Source of the DNA: Strigamia acuminata
Taxonomy: Eukaryota; Arthropoda; Chilopoda; Geophilomorpha; Linotaeniidae
Reading direction: 5' to 3'
NCBI GenBank assembly: GCA_949358305.1
Contig: OX442314.1
Span: 23,493,060 to 23,553,059 of the forward strand
Length of the DNA: 60,000 nt
Within the stretch, counting starts at the first letter, position 1. Each line of letters begins with the position of its first letter. The notes beneath the pieces were generated by a model that saw only the letters and a program-made list of their open reading frames with translations, was not told the origin of the DNA and made no database searches. Both the position numbers and the translations under genes were made by a program. Shown one piece after another: positions 1 through 12,700 of the stretch.

Positions 1-2992
1 AGTAATCAGTATAAAGAGACCAAAAAAAACGTTACGACTTTAGAATAAGCTGCCATTAAAATTTTCTCGATTATGACATTATCTTGTTAGGATTGCAAAG
101 TTACATCCCACCAAAAAAAATAAAAAAATAAAAAATAAATATTAAAAGGGTTATATTTTATTCTATTTTATAGTGTTACATCTACCTTGCGTAATGAATA
201 TGTATATAGGAAAAAAAAAAAGCAAGAATAATCGATCATGGTCCGCGCGCAGTTAGTGGCAACACGATTAAAATGGGTCAATAGACTATCACGTAGTCGT
301 GGGACAATAGCAATAACGAACCTGAGTAGTCTCATCAATTGATCCCACTTGTGGTTTTCAACCACACTTACCAGATAAGTAGCTGTAAAGGAGGCAGGAA
401 CGTTTTATCCCGTCATAAATTAGTTACAGTCACGTTTCTATTGTCAAATCCCCGTGTGGTAACTTCTCAAACCCACTCCCACTTCATCTAATAGTGGCGG
501 TCAGCTAAATTGCAGATTTATAGATTACACATTAAAAAATAAAAAAATAAAAATAAAAATTACTTTTATTCGTTTACGTTTAAATTTAGTCCATTTAAAA
601 CGAGTCTAAAATTACTTTACGAATGCAAGTAATGTTTGGGAAAAAAGTGAAGAACAGTTGTTTACACTTTACTCAACACTCCAAAGATGTTTCTTTAAAT
701 TGCCCCTAGAGGGTCATTGGTGGGCCCAGAGATAATATACAACAAGGAATCATTTAGAATTCATGAGATTCTGAGATGGTATCTGCATAGTCTTAAACAT
801 CTCCAAATTGTAAACTCGAAAGAACTCGTGTAAAGGCGAAAAGAAAAAAAAAAAAGAAAAATTTAATTTCTTAAAAAATAAAAAAAAAATAAAACAAATG
901 TTCGATTCAAGTGTATTTAATAATCTTGTAATTCCGGTATAAACAATTCTAATTAAGCCTAATTAAAATGTCGATTCACTCTTCATTCAAGGGTAGAAAT
1001 TATTGCCAGTTGTGTCACCTCACGAAAAAAGAATGTAAATGTAAGACTCGAGATACCACTCACCCTGACACAATTCTACAAAATTGTCTTACATATTCGA
1101 ATTATATCAACCGCAAGGTTTGATCCGATGACAAGATGACTTAAAAGGGGCAATTAAAAACACAATATGGCAGAAAGAGTAAAAAAAAAATTAAATTCCT
1201 TTTTAAAAATTCCAGTCTGACAGTTAGACTCCTCCTGTTCTAGTCATGCTCTACTTACATATTCCTAACTTCAAATTCGTGAATACAAAAGCCGGAAATC
1301 AACCGCGAAAATTAAAATTAAAATTTAAAAAAATAAAAAAAAAATAAATAAAAAATAAAAAAAAAATTTAAATTACTAATTGAATACCATAAACAACTAA
1401 ACCAGATTGAATTGACGGTACGTTGTGGCCAAAGTTCCCAACCTCCCCCATCAATTTACACATCTGACACATCAGCATTCAATGTGCATCTATTGAATCA
1501 AACTTCAAAAACTGAAAGAAAATAAAGGCAATCCTTCAAAGAAACTTGTTTTTTCCAGGGACGCCTCATATATTACAGATGTTTTACAGATACATCTCTT
1601 AAACTACCAACTTCCTTACTACTTTAAAAAAAAAACACCAATGCCATCGACCAAACACATCGATACTACCGTATCCCACGACTTTGCCTTAATTAAAACG
1701 TTAAAAATTCAATTTTTCCCGACCACATTACATACTGACATGTAAATGGCACTTTCATGCCTTTCTGCTATTATTTTATGAACTATTAAAAGCCCAAACT
1801 AGTCTTTTACAATTTAACATTTTAATTAAGCGCCTCAGAAATGCGCGGAATAAAAAGGTGGTACTCGACCCATCGTAAATGTCCATCAAGAAATATGGAG
1901 TTAGCCCGAGCTAAAGGTGTCAAATAAAACTGCTTTATTTTCCAATCGTTAATGTCACCACTATTTAACTTAAGTGTGACATCATCATCATCGTCGTTAA
2001 ACCAGTGAAACGATTATCGAAATATAAAACAGGAGAGCGTCGCCAATACTCAAATTTTTGTCTCGACTTAAAATAAAAAAAATAAAAAATAAATAAAAAA
2101 AAGAATAAAAATAAAAATACTCAAGGTATTTTTTTCTCCCTTTCTTACTCCTTATCACAGGACATTATCATTCCGAATAAGGTAGAGGGGATGGGTCAAT
2201 TCCTGGATCCCCGAGGCGGGGGTAGATCCAGATGGCGTTGCAATCGAAGAAAAATGTGAAGGAAGAAAAACAGGGCCTTGACACGCTTTACTGGTCTCGA
2301 TTTAATACCTAACGATTCTTGAAAATTGCTTCAACCGAGTCGTTTTGTCGCGATTATGCTCACGCGCATGCCCAGTACAAAAACTTGCTCTCTTTTCGAT
2401 TTTTATTGAAAAAAAAACAAAAAAAAAAACGAAACCAAATGAATCACCTGACAAAAATTTACACCTCTAAGGCATGGGGGGGGGGGCCGCATCCACAAAT
2501 CATTTGTCACAATCCTTTCGTTCCGATTTGTGGAGAAGTTCAATTTAATTGCTACTTGCTGATGTAATGGACTTTTCATTTTTTGCTTAGGTCATTAGAG
2601 TGTTATTTATTCTCACTTACCTACACTTTCAAAGGTGTTAAGTAAATAAATGTAAAAGAAAAAAAAAAAAATCGTTCCAAAAAATAAAATTGGTTCAAGC
2701 TAAACGAAACACTGCGAAGAATAAAATATTCAACACAACGTTTTACTTGGCGTTCACAGACCCCACCCAGCAATTGAGGGCGGGAAAGTGAGGGGATGTA
2801 CGCTGAAATTGCCTATAGCAAGGAAACGACCTTGAGAAAATTTCAATAGAGGAAAGAAAAATTGTGATATCGCACAATTTAGACTTAATTCTCCTAATAA
2901 TCTTGAGGATATTATTCAGCGAGCAACACGAAGCATTTCTTCCCACGTGGGTTTCTCTACTCTGACTAAGAGTAAATAATAAATGCCCTATA
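1..2992. other. AT-rich non-coding DNA, no gene seen
   Basis: Only short, low-complexity open frames occur here, rich in Lys, Phe and Asn as expected from poly-A/T tracts. I see no splice-bounded exon, RNA gene or conserved protein motif. A/T-rich runs at about 840-890, 1320-1375 and 2070-2120 are the main structure. Confidence 0.6.
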
Positions 2993-3000
2993 GTGGTACC

Positions 3001-3519
3001 CAGTGCTGGACTGGCCCGACGAGCTACTGGGAATTTCCCGATAGCCTGTGGCCCGTCTCTGGCCCACCGTAGCCTGTCCCTATGGCCCATCTCTGACCCA
3101 CCGTAGCCTGTCCCTATGGCCCGACGGTACGGCGACTATTCATCGCCCGATTTCTCATCGCGCGGCCAAGTCATCGCGTGGCCAACTCATCAGGGCGACA
3201 ATTGGACGGTTGTCAAGTAATCGTGCACCAACCAATTGCAAATTTTCGGGTGTTTTTTCGGGTGTTTTTCAAACGTTTTTCGGACGGTTTTCGAACGCGA
3301 TGATCAAGCGATTACTTGACAACCGTCCAATTGTCGCCCTGATGAGTTGGCCACGGGATTACTTTTCACGCGATGACTTGGCCGCGCAATGACTTGTCCT
3401 CGCGATTACTTAGCAGCAATGAATTGTCGCGAGATGAGAAATCGGGCAATGAATAGTCGTGGATTCGGCCCGACCCATCCAGATTTCCCGGTACTAAATT
3501 TGTACCCAGTCCAGCCCTG
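3001..3519. mobile_element. hAT-like fold-back MITE with perfect 8-bp target duplication
   Basis: The ends form terminal inverted repeats: CAGTGCTGGACTGG at the left, and the reverse complement of the right end reads CAGGGCTGGACTGG. The element is flanked on both sides by the identical 8-mer GTGGTACC (2993-3000 and 3520-3527), the target-site length made by hAT transposases. Long inner arms (about 3127-3230 against 3300-3470) are inverted copies of each other, so the element can fold on itself. A short tandem duplication lies near 3053-3122. It is clearly GC-richer than its surroundings and has no transposase, so it is non-autonomous. Open frames inside it are by-products of the repeat. Confidence 0.88.
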
Positions 3520-3527
3520 GTGGTACC

Positions 3528-6367
3528 ACACTTCCAGAATAATATATCTCCATGTAAACATTATACCAACAAATTTCACCTTAACTTTGCTTTAATCCGC
3601 ATATTTCTGCATTCATTTTCAGCCTTCAAACACTACGCGCTGATTGTTTTTAATGAGAAAGGCAAAAAAATTAATTTATTCTCTAACATAATGCACAACT
3701 GGTTTTAAGTATTTGGTGCACTTTTATATAGAAATGCTTATAGTTTTAAATTAGCTACATAGACATGTATACTGTCTGACCACCACCAGTTGGCCTCTGG
3801 TCACTGCATGTCACTATGGATGATGAACACTTCAACTTCACGGTGGATTTAAATTCAAAAACATTCCTCTCTTCTGCATTGCCTGTCATCTTTGGCTACA
3901 GATTACATGTTTATTACATTAGTGTAACATTAGGTGCATTCGAAAACGATCATTTTCGGCTCTTGCACCGCGCATATCTCAAGATAAAAATCTAAACGGG
4001 AATTCAGATTCTGTTTGGCACTTATGATCAGTGGCGCATTATTATGTGGGCACACTGGTGGGCACTCACCTACCTCATCCGTTTACCAAAAGTAAAAATA
4101 CGACATTTTAAATACCGTGCTTCTTCGATTGTAAGAGGCACACTAACTTCAGTTCCCACCAACAGAAAAAAAGCCTTTGATTCTAAAATTCAAGACGCAC
4201 CCCGTTCTGTGAGATGTTTATACAGAGAAAAATGTGTCTAAGAATCAAAGAAATACGAAGAAGTGAACATTCGAACAATGAATATGGGAGAAATGGCCCC
4301 CCTGGAAATGGACCTCCTAATTACGTTTTGAAGTAAAAAAATTCGAAGAAACAACCTAAAATTTAGAATTTTCGAAGAGATGATATTCGAAGAAGCGATG
4401 GGACCCGGATAATCCTTTATTAAAAAAAATTAAATGACAATTAAAATACGCTAGTCTTTCCATAGGCCTTTCGACTGTTCCCAGCCATCTTCAGTAAAAG
4501 TGATACGCATAGGAAATAGAAGTTTTAGATACTCATTTTGGTTTTATTTATTTAATATAAATTTGGTACCAGCTACATTACTCGTGTTCCTCTTTAATGA
4601 ATGCCACTAGTCGTGACTTCCAAACCTATATAGAGAAAAGACAAATAATAAAGTATAGGTGTGAAAATTAACTAGTAATTCAAGGTGATTCGCAACTTAC
4701 AAGTTTCTCTTTCCACTTGTTAAGTTTTTCAGTAGCAACAAAAGGTATTCACAGGATTTATGTGTTTGGTGCACTCGACGAGTTCAAGGACCTGGAACAA
4801 GCTGAAGGAGACAAAACCAGGCCTCTTCATGTGGGAAAAACAAATACCCGTCGCCATATTCTCGTTTTGGTTTGACTAATATCTCCAAGTCATCAACTCT
4901 TGTCAAACCCAAATTTCATTTCCAAAACAAAAAAAAAAATCTTTTTATTCATATTTTTCAATTTCCACATTTTCCCCACTTCCTTTACACCAGAAAAAAA
5001 GAGAAAGGAAAAAAAATCTTAATCTCTCCTTAAATGTAATTAATTTTTATCCTACACAAAAGCAAGACCTCATTGTTACACCTATTTGATACCATAACTA
5101 ATCACACAAGGTCTCTTTCTTAACATTTCCACTTTTTCTATAATGAATTTCCCCATGACAATAGAGGAATATTTCACCACTATTCATCACACCAGCTCTT
5201 ATGTTGCTGTGACAACAAAATTTGTTTCTAACACTCTAACACACCTGAAAGGTGTGAAAATACCTCACGATTTTTGTCTCACTACAAAAATACAGGTGGC
5301 AGCTTAGCATATTTATGTAAGGGGGCAAACAGCTTGTCCCATAAACAATCTTCGCAAGGCCTCACTCTCCCTATTACGAATCGAAAGCTGCGCTCTTAGT
5401 CTTACTCTGATCCACGTGTTACCATGAACACATGATCCAGAGAAATGCAGCCCCTCCTTTTAACGTAAATAAACCTCACAGTAGATGCGATCTGTCCACC
5501 TACAGTCGACAATTATCCCTAAGTTTGGAAACACTTCAACAAGGTGAGCAAGTAAATTATTTAAGCGTTTTTCTTTTAAGGACTAAAGACCCCTAGTGTG
5601 AAATAGTTACATTCCAAAGATTAAACTCGTTTTTGATTTATAGTTCTCTGTGTTGGCCGGGCACGATTCACATAAGACGACTAATTTCATCTGTGGGAGT
5701 GTCAATTGTTTATTGAACTCGCCTGACAAACTAAATTCATTGGTTGATCGTAAACATTGATTACTTGACCAATCAAATTTTCATTACGGTTAATAATTGA
5801 CCAAAAATAAAAAAAGAATAAGTGTCAAAACGCCACTCGATCGAAACTCATGTAGTCCAGGGCTGTCCAACTGCAAGCCCGAGGGCCACCATTGGTTGCC
5901 GGATCCAACCGAAGCATGCCTGCCTTCATTAATCACGTTCATATTATTTTTATATTAATGAAAAACATAATTTAAAGTTAATGTTATGAAAAAATAATCT
6001 AGTTAATGGATTTTGGCATACAGCCACAAATTGAAAAATATCTTTTCGGTCCGCAGAAGTTGGACCCAACAGTTCGCACATCCCATTCTAGAACCTACAA
6101 GTCTTAAACGTCTATTTCTTATGCGGATCACTTTAGGTTTTTAATTAAAAAAAAATTAATTGACAATTTCAATACGCGATTGAAAATTTTCAACCACTGA
6201 AGATGACCGGAAACAGTCGAAAGAACCTTTAGTAAAAATCGCATATTGAAATTGTCATTTACTGCATTTCTTCGATTCTGAGACGCACTTTTTTTCCCAT
6301 ATAAGCATCTCTAATAACGGGGAGCGTCTTACAATCAATGGAGTCTTATAATCAAAGAAATACAGTA
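3528..6367. other. Non-coding DNA with scattered repeat fragments
   Basis: No gene is recognisable. Fragments near 4431-4510 and 6165-6265 are inverted copies of one another, both carrying a TTTCGACTGTT...ATCTTCAG core. Segments near 4130-4260, 6261-6365 and 14580-14650 share a 'GTCTTACAATC...AAAGAAATAC' type sequence, suggesting another dispersed repeat. A hAT-type end, CAGGGCTGTCCAAC, starts at 5858 and its likely partner lies near 6050-6070, but no target duplication is visible. Confidence 0.5.
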
Positions 6368-6899
6368 CAGTCGAAACTCTTTATAACGAATCGCAAGAGA
6401 CTCGAAAAATCGATTCGTTATAACAAGAATTCGTTACATCGAATTTTTTTTTAACATGGTGATCCTGCAGATTTTGACTTTACTCGTGCGCATGTGCAGG
6501 TTGAACTTTTAATGCCAAATCAGCCATTTTAGACATCAAAACCTAATGTTTAGAAAGTGTAATGAAACGGTTCTGTCCATCCGTCTGCATCGATTCCTTC
6601 CAAATGAAAGCAGCTAGAGCCAAACGGGCAACTGCAATAAACTCAGCATACCTTCATTAGGTTCCTAAGATATTTTCGTATTTTTCCAACCTCCGGTTTA
6701 ATTAAAAAACTGGTTATTACACTTTTTTACAAACCGGAACCGGAAATGACGTTTTTTTCTTTTTTTTTTTAAAGGACAGACGGACAGACAGACAGGGATT
6801 TAGAAGTCTAAGATGTAATGCTTCCATGCATTACTTGTTTAGGTATTCATTACATCGATAATTCGTTATATCGCGATTCGTTATAAAAAGTTTCGACTG
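6368..6899. mobile_element. pogo/Tigger-like MITE with a nested insert
   Basis: The left end reads CAGTCGAAACTCTTTATAAC and the right end is its inverted counterpart, finishing TTTCGACTG. The element is flanked by TA on both sides (6366-6367, 6900-6901), as for Tc1/mariner/pogo elements. Compared with the 180-bp relative at 19340-19519, this copy carries about 300 extra bases (roughly 6535-6832). A related copy of that extra segment occurs in reverse orientation at about 25418-25690, so it is probably a separate repeat inserted into the MITE. No transposase is present. Confidence 0.85.
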
Positions 6900-6922
6900 T
6901 AATTCTTTTTATATTAAAAACC

Positions 6923-7101
6923 TAAAGTTTGCACCCAAAATCTTGACGTCAAAATCAAACTAAAAAATCCCTGTCTGCGCAGCAAATACATGATTTTTAG
7001 AAATCACTTCTGTAAAATACACAATTTGAAACTTGTATTTTCATGTGCAAAAAATAGAATTTAGTGTTTGATTTTGGCATCAAGATACCGAGCGAACTGT
7101 A
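6923..7101. mobile_element. Short inverted-repeat element of the 'CTTGATGCCAAATTC' family
   Basis: The left side begins AGTTTGCACCC followed by a CTTGACGTCAAA segment, and the right side is the inverted form ending ATACCGAGCGAACTGT. The same end sequence recurs at 23408-23626 (again as an inverted pair) and as single ends at about 31722, 33332 and 38294. It has no coding capacity. It is probably a MITE-class repeat; the superfamily is not determined. Confidence 0.6.
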
Positions 7102-7118
7102 ATTGTCCCCAAATTGCG

Positions 7119-7185
7119 TATTGATAGGTAAAAGTATCCTGGTTCATATTTTCCATGAACCAGGATACCTTTTTACATATCAATA
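7119..7185. repeat. Hairpin: 29-31 bp near-perfect inverted repeat, 7-nt loop
   Basis: The arm starting TATTGATAGGTAAAAG at 7119 pairs with the arm ending at 7185 around the loop 7148-7154. The inner 14 bases (ATCCTGGTTCAT and neighbours) pair perfectly. It could be a small MITE relic or a structured RNA precursor; the sequence alone does not decide. Confidence 0.7.
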
Positions 7186-9550
7186 CTTATTTTCCCATGT
7201 CAACAAACACTTCCTTGATTGTATTCATTAATCAAACAGTCATAGACCTGCGATGGTGAAAAAACAAAGATACAATGCACACAGCCTGCCAAAGATAATA
7301 TACAATCATCTCTAAACAGACATAGCTGTTCTTTCAAATAACTCCATCACACGCATTCAATTTATCTTCATTTCAAGTACATTAGAAATTAGTGGTCGGC
7401 AAAATGGAGATTGTATTAATTTAAGAATTTAAAAAAATTAAAAAAATTAAAAATTTAAAAGCCCCAAAGCTTCCTTCTATAGACCATTAACTCGCAAAGA
7501 GGAAGCAAAAAATGCACTTGAAGGTATCAAAAATGTGCTTACCCAAGACAATAATAAATTGCACCTTTTGTAAATGAGAAAGTAAGTGACCTCTTGTCGC
7601 CATTGAAACTCGCACAAGGTACAAATTAAATACTCAATTGCCCCGCAAAGGTGCATTAAGCAACAACTGGATGGCCTTTATATGAATTCCATCGCTGCAA
7701 ATGTTGACAAAAAAATGTTTGTACATAATAAAGTCATCACACATATATCTTCTCTTAAATTTGCAATAATCAATCACTTGTCAATGAACACAGCTGGGTG
7801 GATCGTTCTTTCCCGCAGTTCTAATTAGCTACTTGCAAATATCCTTAAGAAGAGAACCCCACCCACAGAAAAGAGCAGTTAATTAGTGAGTTTTAGGTGA
7901 ACATTAAAATTAATTGCACCATTCCACAGTAACACTAATAAAGGTTTTAAGAAATACTAAGTTTATTCTAACTTTTCAGAGTTTCCCATAAAATGAGCAA
8001 CCTAATTTTACAAACATGAAATTTTGGATATTTTGTGCTTTTTAATTTCCAATACAAACAATCCTGCATACATACCGTATTTTACCGATTAAGAGTCGCC
8101 CTCGAATAGTAGCCGCGGCTCAGACACCAAGAATACCACATTTTTGCAAAAGTACGGTATTGTTTCCGTATTTAACCTCACGAACGATGAACGTACGCTT
8201 CGTTCGTGACGTTCAGACTTCATTTGTTACATTAAACAAATGTAAACAAACGAAAAACCAAAATTATAATTACTGACAAAAATGGCAGTTTAATCAATAA
8301 AATACGGTATTTATCGCAAAGGTATTTTGATCCCAAAAAATAGAGGCCTCGAGTCAAATTCTCCATTTATTTGACCACATGCTGAATAATAACTTAATGC
8401 ATATAAATAAATCCTAATTTCAAACCCACACCAGCTTTACCGAACAGTCAACCAAGCATTTCTGTCTTATCACACATCTCAGTAATAAGAAGATAGACGT
8501 TTTTTCCTTGAGCACTTTCCCTTTCGCCCACCTCATTTTTAAGCTGCAAGAAGCGCCACCTACAAGAAACTATAGCAAAATAAGCTGACTTCAAAGACAA
8601 CAAACTGAGATAACGTCGTAAAAGCTCATCAGACACATCTCACAGCAACAAAAAAAAAACACTCAATTAGCAGCCATGACTTGTACAAATCGTTACTCCT
8701 GTTTATTTTAAGACGATCCTGGTCCAAGTCGTCCCAAGCGACATTTATTTCTACATCAAACAAAGAAATATTTAAAATTCTGCATCCAAAACTTGCAAAC
8801 TCCTAAATAACAAGCTTGCACGAAGCAAAAAGGTCCATTAAACCCTTTCATCCCATGAAACTACATCAATAAACCTTCTTCTCCTTTGAAGCTTGACACT
8901 AATTGTTTTATAAACTCAGAGCACAAAAAAAGTTATGTCGAGAAGTTCAACTAGTTAATGTAAACCTAATTCAGACATTTTATGACGTTCATATTGCTGG
9001 CTTTTTATTTTATTTTAAAGAGGGAGTGGGCCCTAAACAAACAGATCCCGGATTTGGCATCATTTGCTCGCAATTTATGACCTATTAAAGCTAACAATAA
9101 GAAAAAATTGAACAAGGCAACATGCATATGTTTAAATTACTAGATATAAAAAAAAATCCAATCAGCCATTTTTCAGATCAATATCACAAAGAATATAAAC
9201 AACTGATTACAAATCCCAATCAAAGGTTCTACCAGTCACGATTATACCCGAGGCTGCTACCAGCCACCCGCTTAGGTATATTGATGTCACTATTTTTCAA
9301 AAAATGTCGGTTCGATGGTGACATGAACAAAAGAACAATTCGCAAACTACTTCCCACTTTGTAATTGCTTCCGCCAATAATTTTTTTAAAAAAATATTTA
9401 GGCTAGATAAAAAAAATGGGATGCAATGCAACCAAATTACAACGTAGTAGCACCGACTTGTTGCACTGAAAGAGCACAATGTTGCTGTCTACTACATTGG
9501 ATGCAACCACTATTGCCTCAAATCAATCTGTTTCTGTGGCTCTAGTACAT
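7186..9550. other. Non-coding DNA, nothing recognised
   Basis: Short open frames here look random in composition and lack splice context. A weakly repeated 'ACCGTATTTTACCGATTAAG' segment at about 8083 resembles part of the segment at 25850-25945. Confidence 0.5.
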
Positions 9551-9559
9551 CTCAGTCTA

Positions 9560-9780
9560 ACCAGTGTCTGAAAATGCATATTTTTCTACCTCAAAAAGCA
9601 ATTATTACCTCAAAATGTATTTTTCTGCCTGCAATTTTTTTTGCTTAAAAATGTATTTTTCTGCTATAAAGGCTATTTACGTAGAACTCCGTCTTGTCTA
9701 AAAATGCAATTTTTACCTGAAAATGTATTTTTTTTGCTTGAAAATGTATTTTTCTGCTATAAAGGCTATTTCTAAACGTT
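9560..9780. repeat. Degenerate tandem repeat, AAAATGTATTTTTCTGC motif
   Basis: Variants of AAAATGTATTTTTCTGC recur several times, and a longer block (AAAATGTATTTTTCTGCTATAAAGGCTATTT, shown here only by its start and end positions 9649-9675 and 9741-9771) occurs twice. The 60-residue open frame on the minus strand across it is a translation of the repeat, not a gene. Confidence 0.6.
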
Positions 9781-12700
9781 AAACATTTCGATTTTTTTAT
9801 TTCAGTTTTCGGAGTGGGGGCATACATTTAAAGTTCCAATAGGTCTTATAATCACTGGGTCAACATTATCAAAGTCAGAAACCATGAGCCCTGTGCATTT
9901 ATATCACTTTCTTTGCAAAACTAGTCCTTATTTAATGTAGTAAACAGAAGAAAATTCACCTAAACATTTCAGTTTTAAAATTGTCTGTCGTGTTTTTCCC
10001 ACAGAAAATAGAGAATTTAAAAACAAATCCAAAGATTCCCAACAATAAACATCACGCACTGTCCATATGCCCAAGTAAATCATAGTAACCAAAGATGAGT
10101 TCCCAGGCCACTCACTAGCGTGGAAACCGTATGAATAAACTCCAAAAATGCACAAAACATCGCAACCAGACTTAAATACTCATATTTCTAAATTATAAAA
10201 AAAAAAAAATTACGTCACTTATGGTAATTATACATTTCAGTTTTTGTTTTCTTACTCGAAAATCCCGAAACTTTGGGGCCCTGCCCTGTTAACTGGGCCT
10301 AGTATAGTAACATATAAAACCTCAAATTCAACTCGATTAACTCCCAAAGTAAATTAAAACCATTCCTTTGATTAGTGACAACCGAGAACAACAACCATGA
10401 ATTACAGAACATCTACTTTTTTCTTATTATATTTTTATTTACTTATATTTTTTTCCCAACACCATAAATTTTGCATAATCCAACAAGTTGCTGCCGATGT
10501 ATAATTACTGTCATCCACCAAAGCCATTTTATTTTCCCCAACCAATCTTTTTCAATTCTCCTCTCCATCTTCCGAACCTGTACATAAAAGAGCGGAGTCA
10601 TCCAACAAGAAAACCAACCTATACAATACCCTTTTTGTCAAAACATCAACACCTAAACAATTAAAATCCATCAACAACCAAGACCAATCACAACTGACCA
10701 CAACATTATTAACCAAATCTCCCAATCACTGAATGGCCTCAAACACTTGATAAATGTGTCAGTAGGCCAAGACGACTTCCAGCAGCTCCAATCATCGCCA
10801 AGCAAAAATACAAATGTGCAGCCGAGAGTGAACACCTAGAAGGGCGCGGTCAATGCTGTACCGGTCAAACACTCAAACGCACAAGACTAGGCCATATATA
10901 TATCGCTCCAATTTACATTTCCCTCCCCCCCCCATATTTTTTCCCTACACCGCACGGCTTGAGTCGATTAAATGAGCTGAATATAAATGACATGAAAAGA
11001 TTTAAAAGACACGTTAAAGGGATCAACATTTTCATAAAAGGCTTTAATTTGTATTCATATACATTATAGCAGCAACTTTTCCTTGTCATGTCGCTTTCCA
11101 CTCTTCTTTGGACACACAACCCATAATTAGTTATCCCACGCTCAAGTGGACAAGGAAGAAAAGATTCAAGGCCCTTTAATACACTACTAAACGTCTTCGC
11201 ACAATCCAAGCCACTTTTTAACTCCACAATAAAAACCTACATTTAAAAATACAAAGAAATGCGTCCAGGAGGCTGAAAAATTAACTTGTCATACAAGTAA
11301 GATGCAAGGGCTCGTCTCACAATAATAATCATTATAAACCCTTTACTCCCAAGCTATTTTTTAGCCTTTTCAACTTTCACTTTTATACCTTTCCAATTTT
11401 CTAATACAACACGAACAACTTCAACAACATTTTGAATTTGAATTGTTCGTAAGTCCAGCAAAGGTGTACAAGATGGATGGATTTTTTGACGTAGAACTAC
11501 GTCTTTAGGCGGTAAAACAATCGGATGAGAATGATATAGAGAACGGAAATGACGTAGGAACGGAAATTCAAACAAACAAACAATGCGACACAACATTCGC
11601 ATCCACGCCATCTGTTGATGGCACAAACCAATACTCACAGCAACTACAAACAACAACAAAGCCATAGAATATATGATTAAACTACCAAAGAGATAAGACT
11701 AACACCTAACTATAACTCGTAAGAATTAATAAAGGTACACATTAAACAAAATTTTAAATCTTACTTTAAATGTTCGTACGTACAACTCACTGTACAAAAA
11801 CATTTCGCAAGTGAAAAAAAAATTTCAAAAACAAAATGAAAAACGAAGATAAATTATACTTTTACCCGTTTTAAACGCAAGATAAAGAAATACAATAGCA
11901 AGATCAGATGAGGTCACATCCACGCGGACGGCACGCGAAAGGCCGAATAGGGTCAGCAATTTTAACCCAAGGCGTAGGTCAGTAGCTGACCGCAAAGCAA
12001 ATTCTTATGCATTACCACGTTAAAGCCACAACTTTATTCTTCTGTGGTTAAAAATCAACCGCATCAAAACCGTTTTCACGTTTTCCTCACTTCGTTTATT
12101 TAAATTCTCGCATTTTTTCCCCCCAACTATTTTTTTCCATATCTTTAAAAGTGGTTTCTCTCCTCGCTCCATGACTTTAATTTGAATGCATAACTAATTT
12201 TTTCCAGGTGCTTTTATCTCCTCAGCCCTACAGCCATTTTTTCCTACTCCCAGACAACAATAAACGCCGTGGGATGCCTCTCTATAATGAAAAATTTATG
12301 CACCCACCTCCAAAAACTCACTAGGAGGCACACTTCACAGAAACTTTCTTTTTGGCCTGACCGTAGTGCATAAATTACGTAGAAATGTAATCTGCATTGC
12401 CCGGAATGGATTACACGCCATTTTAGAAACCAAACTTCTTAATGATGCATACCACGATTATCCTCCTCCTTTGGAGATCGAATTAACTCCACAAAAACAT
12501 CGAAAACTTTCATCCCACTACACGCCACAGAAAAACAAAGCTCCATTCCTAGCTGACACATCATTAATAGCGAGTCCTGCTCATTAGTCACTGCATAATT
12601 TGACTGATTAAAATCAGCTGGACTTTTCAATGTCTTTTTAAACACGCCATTAGTGCTTTCAAAATAAATTAATAAATTAAAACGACGGTAAACTTTGTGC

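Noticed and set aside
3048-3392. 114- and 115-codon frames in the GC-rich segment near 3 kb
   Set aside because: They fall across a hAT MITE with defined ends and target duplication and encode its inverted arms.
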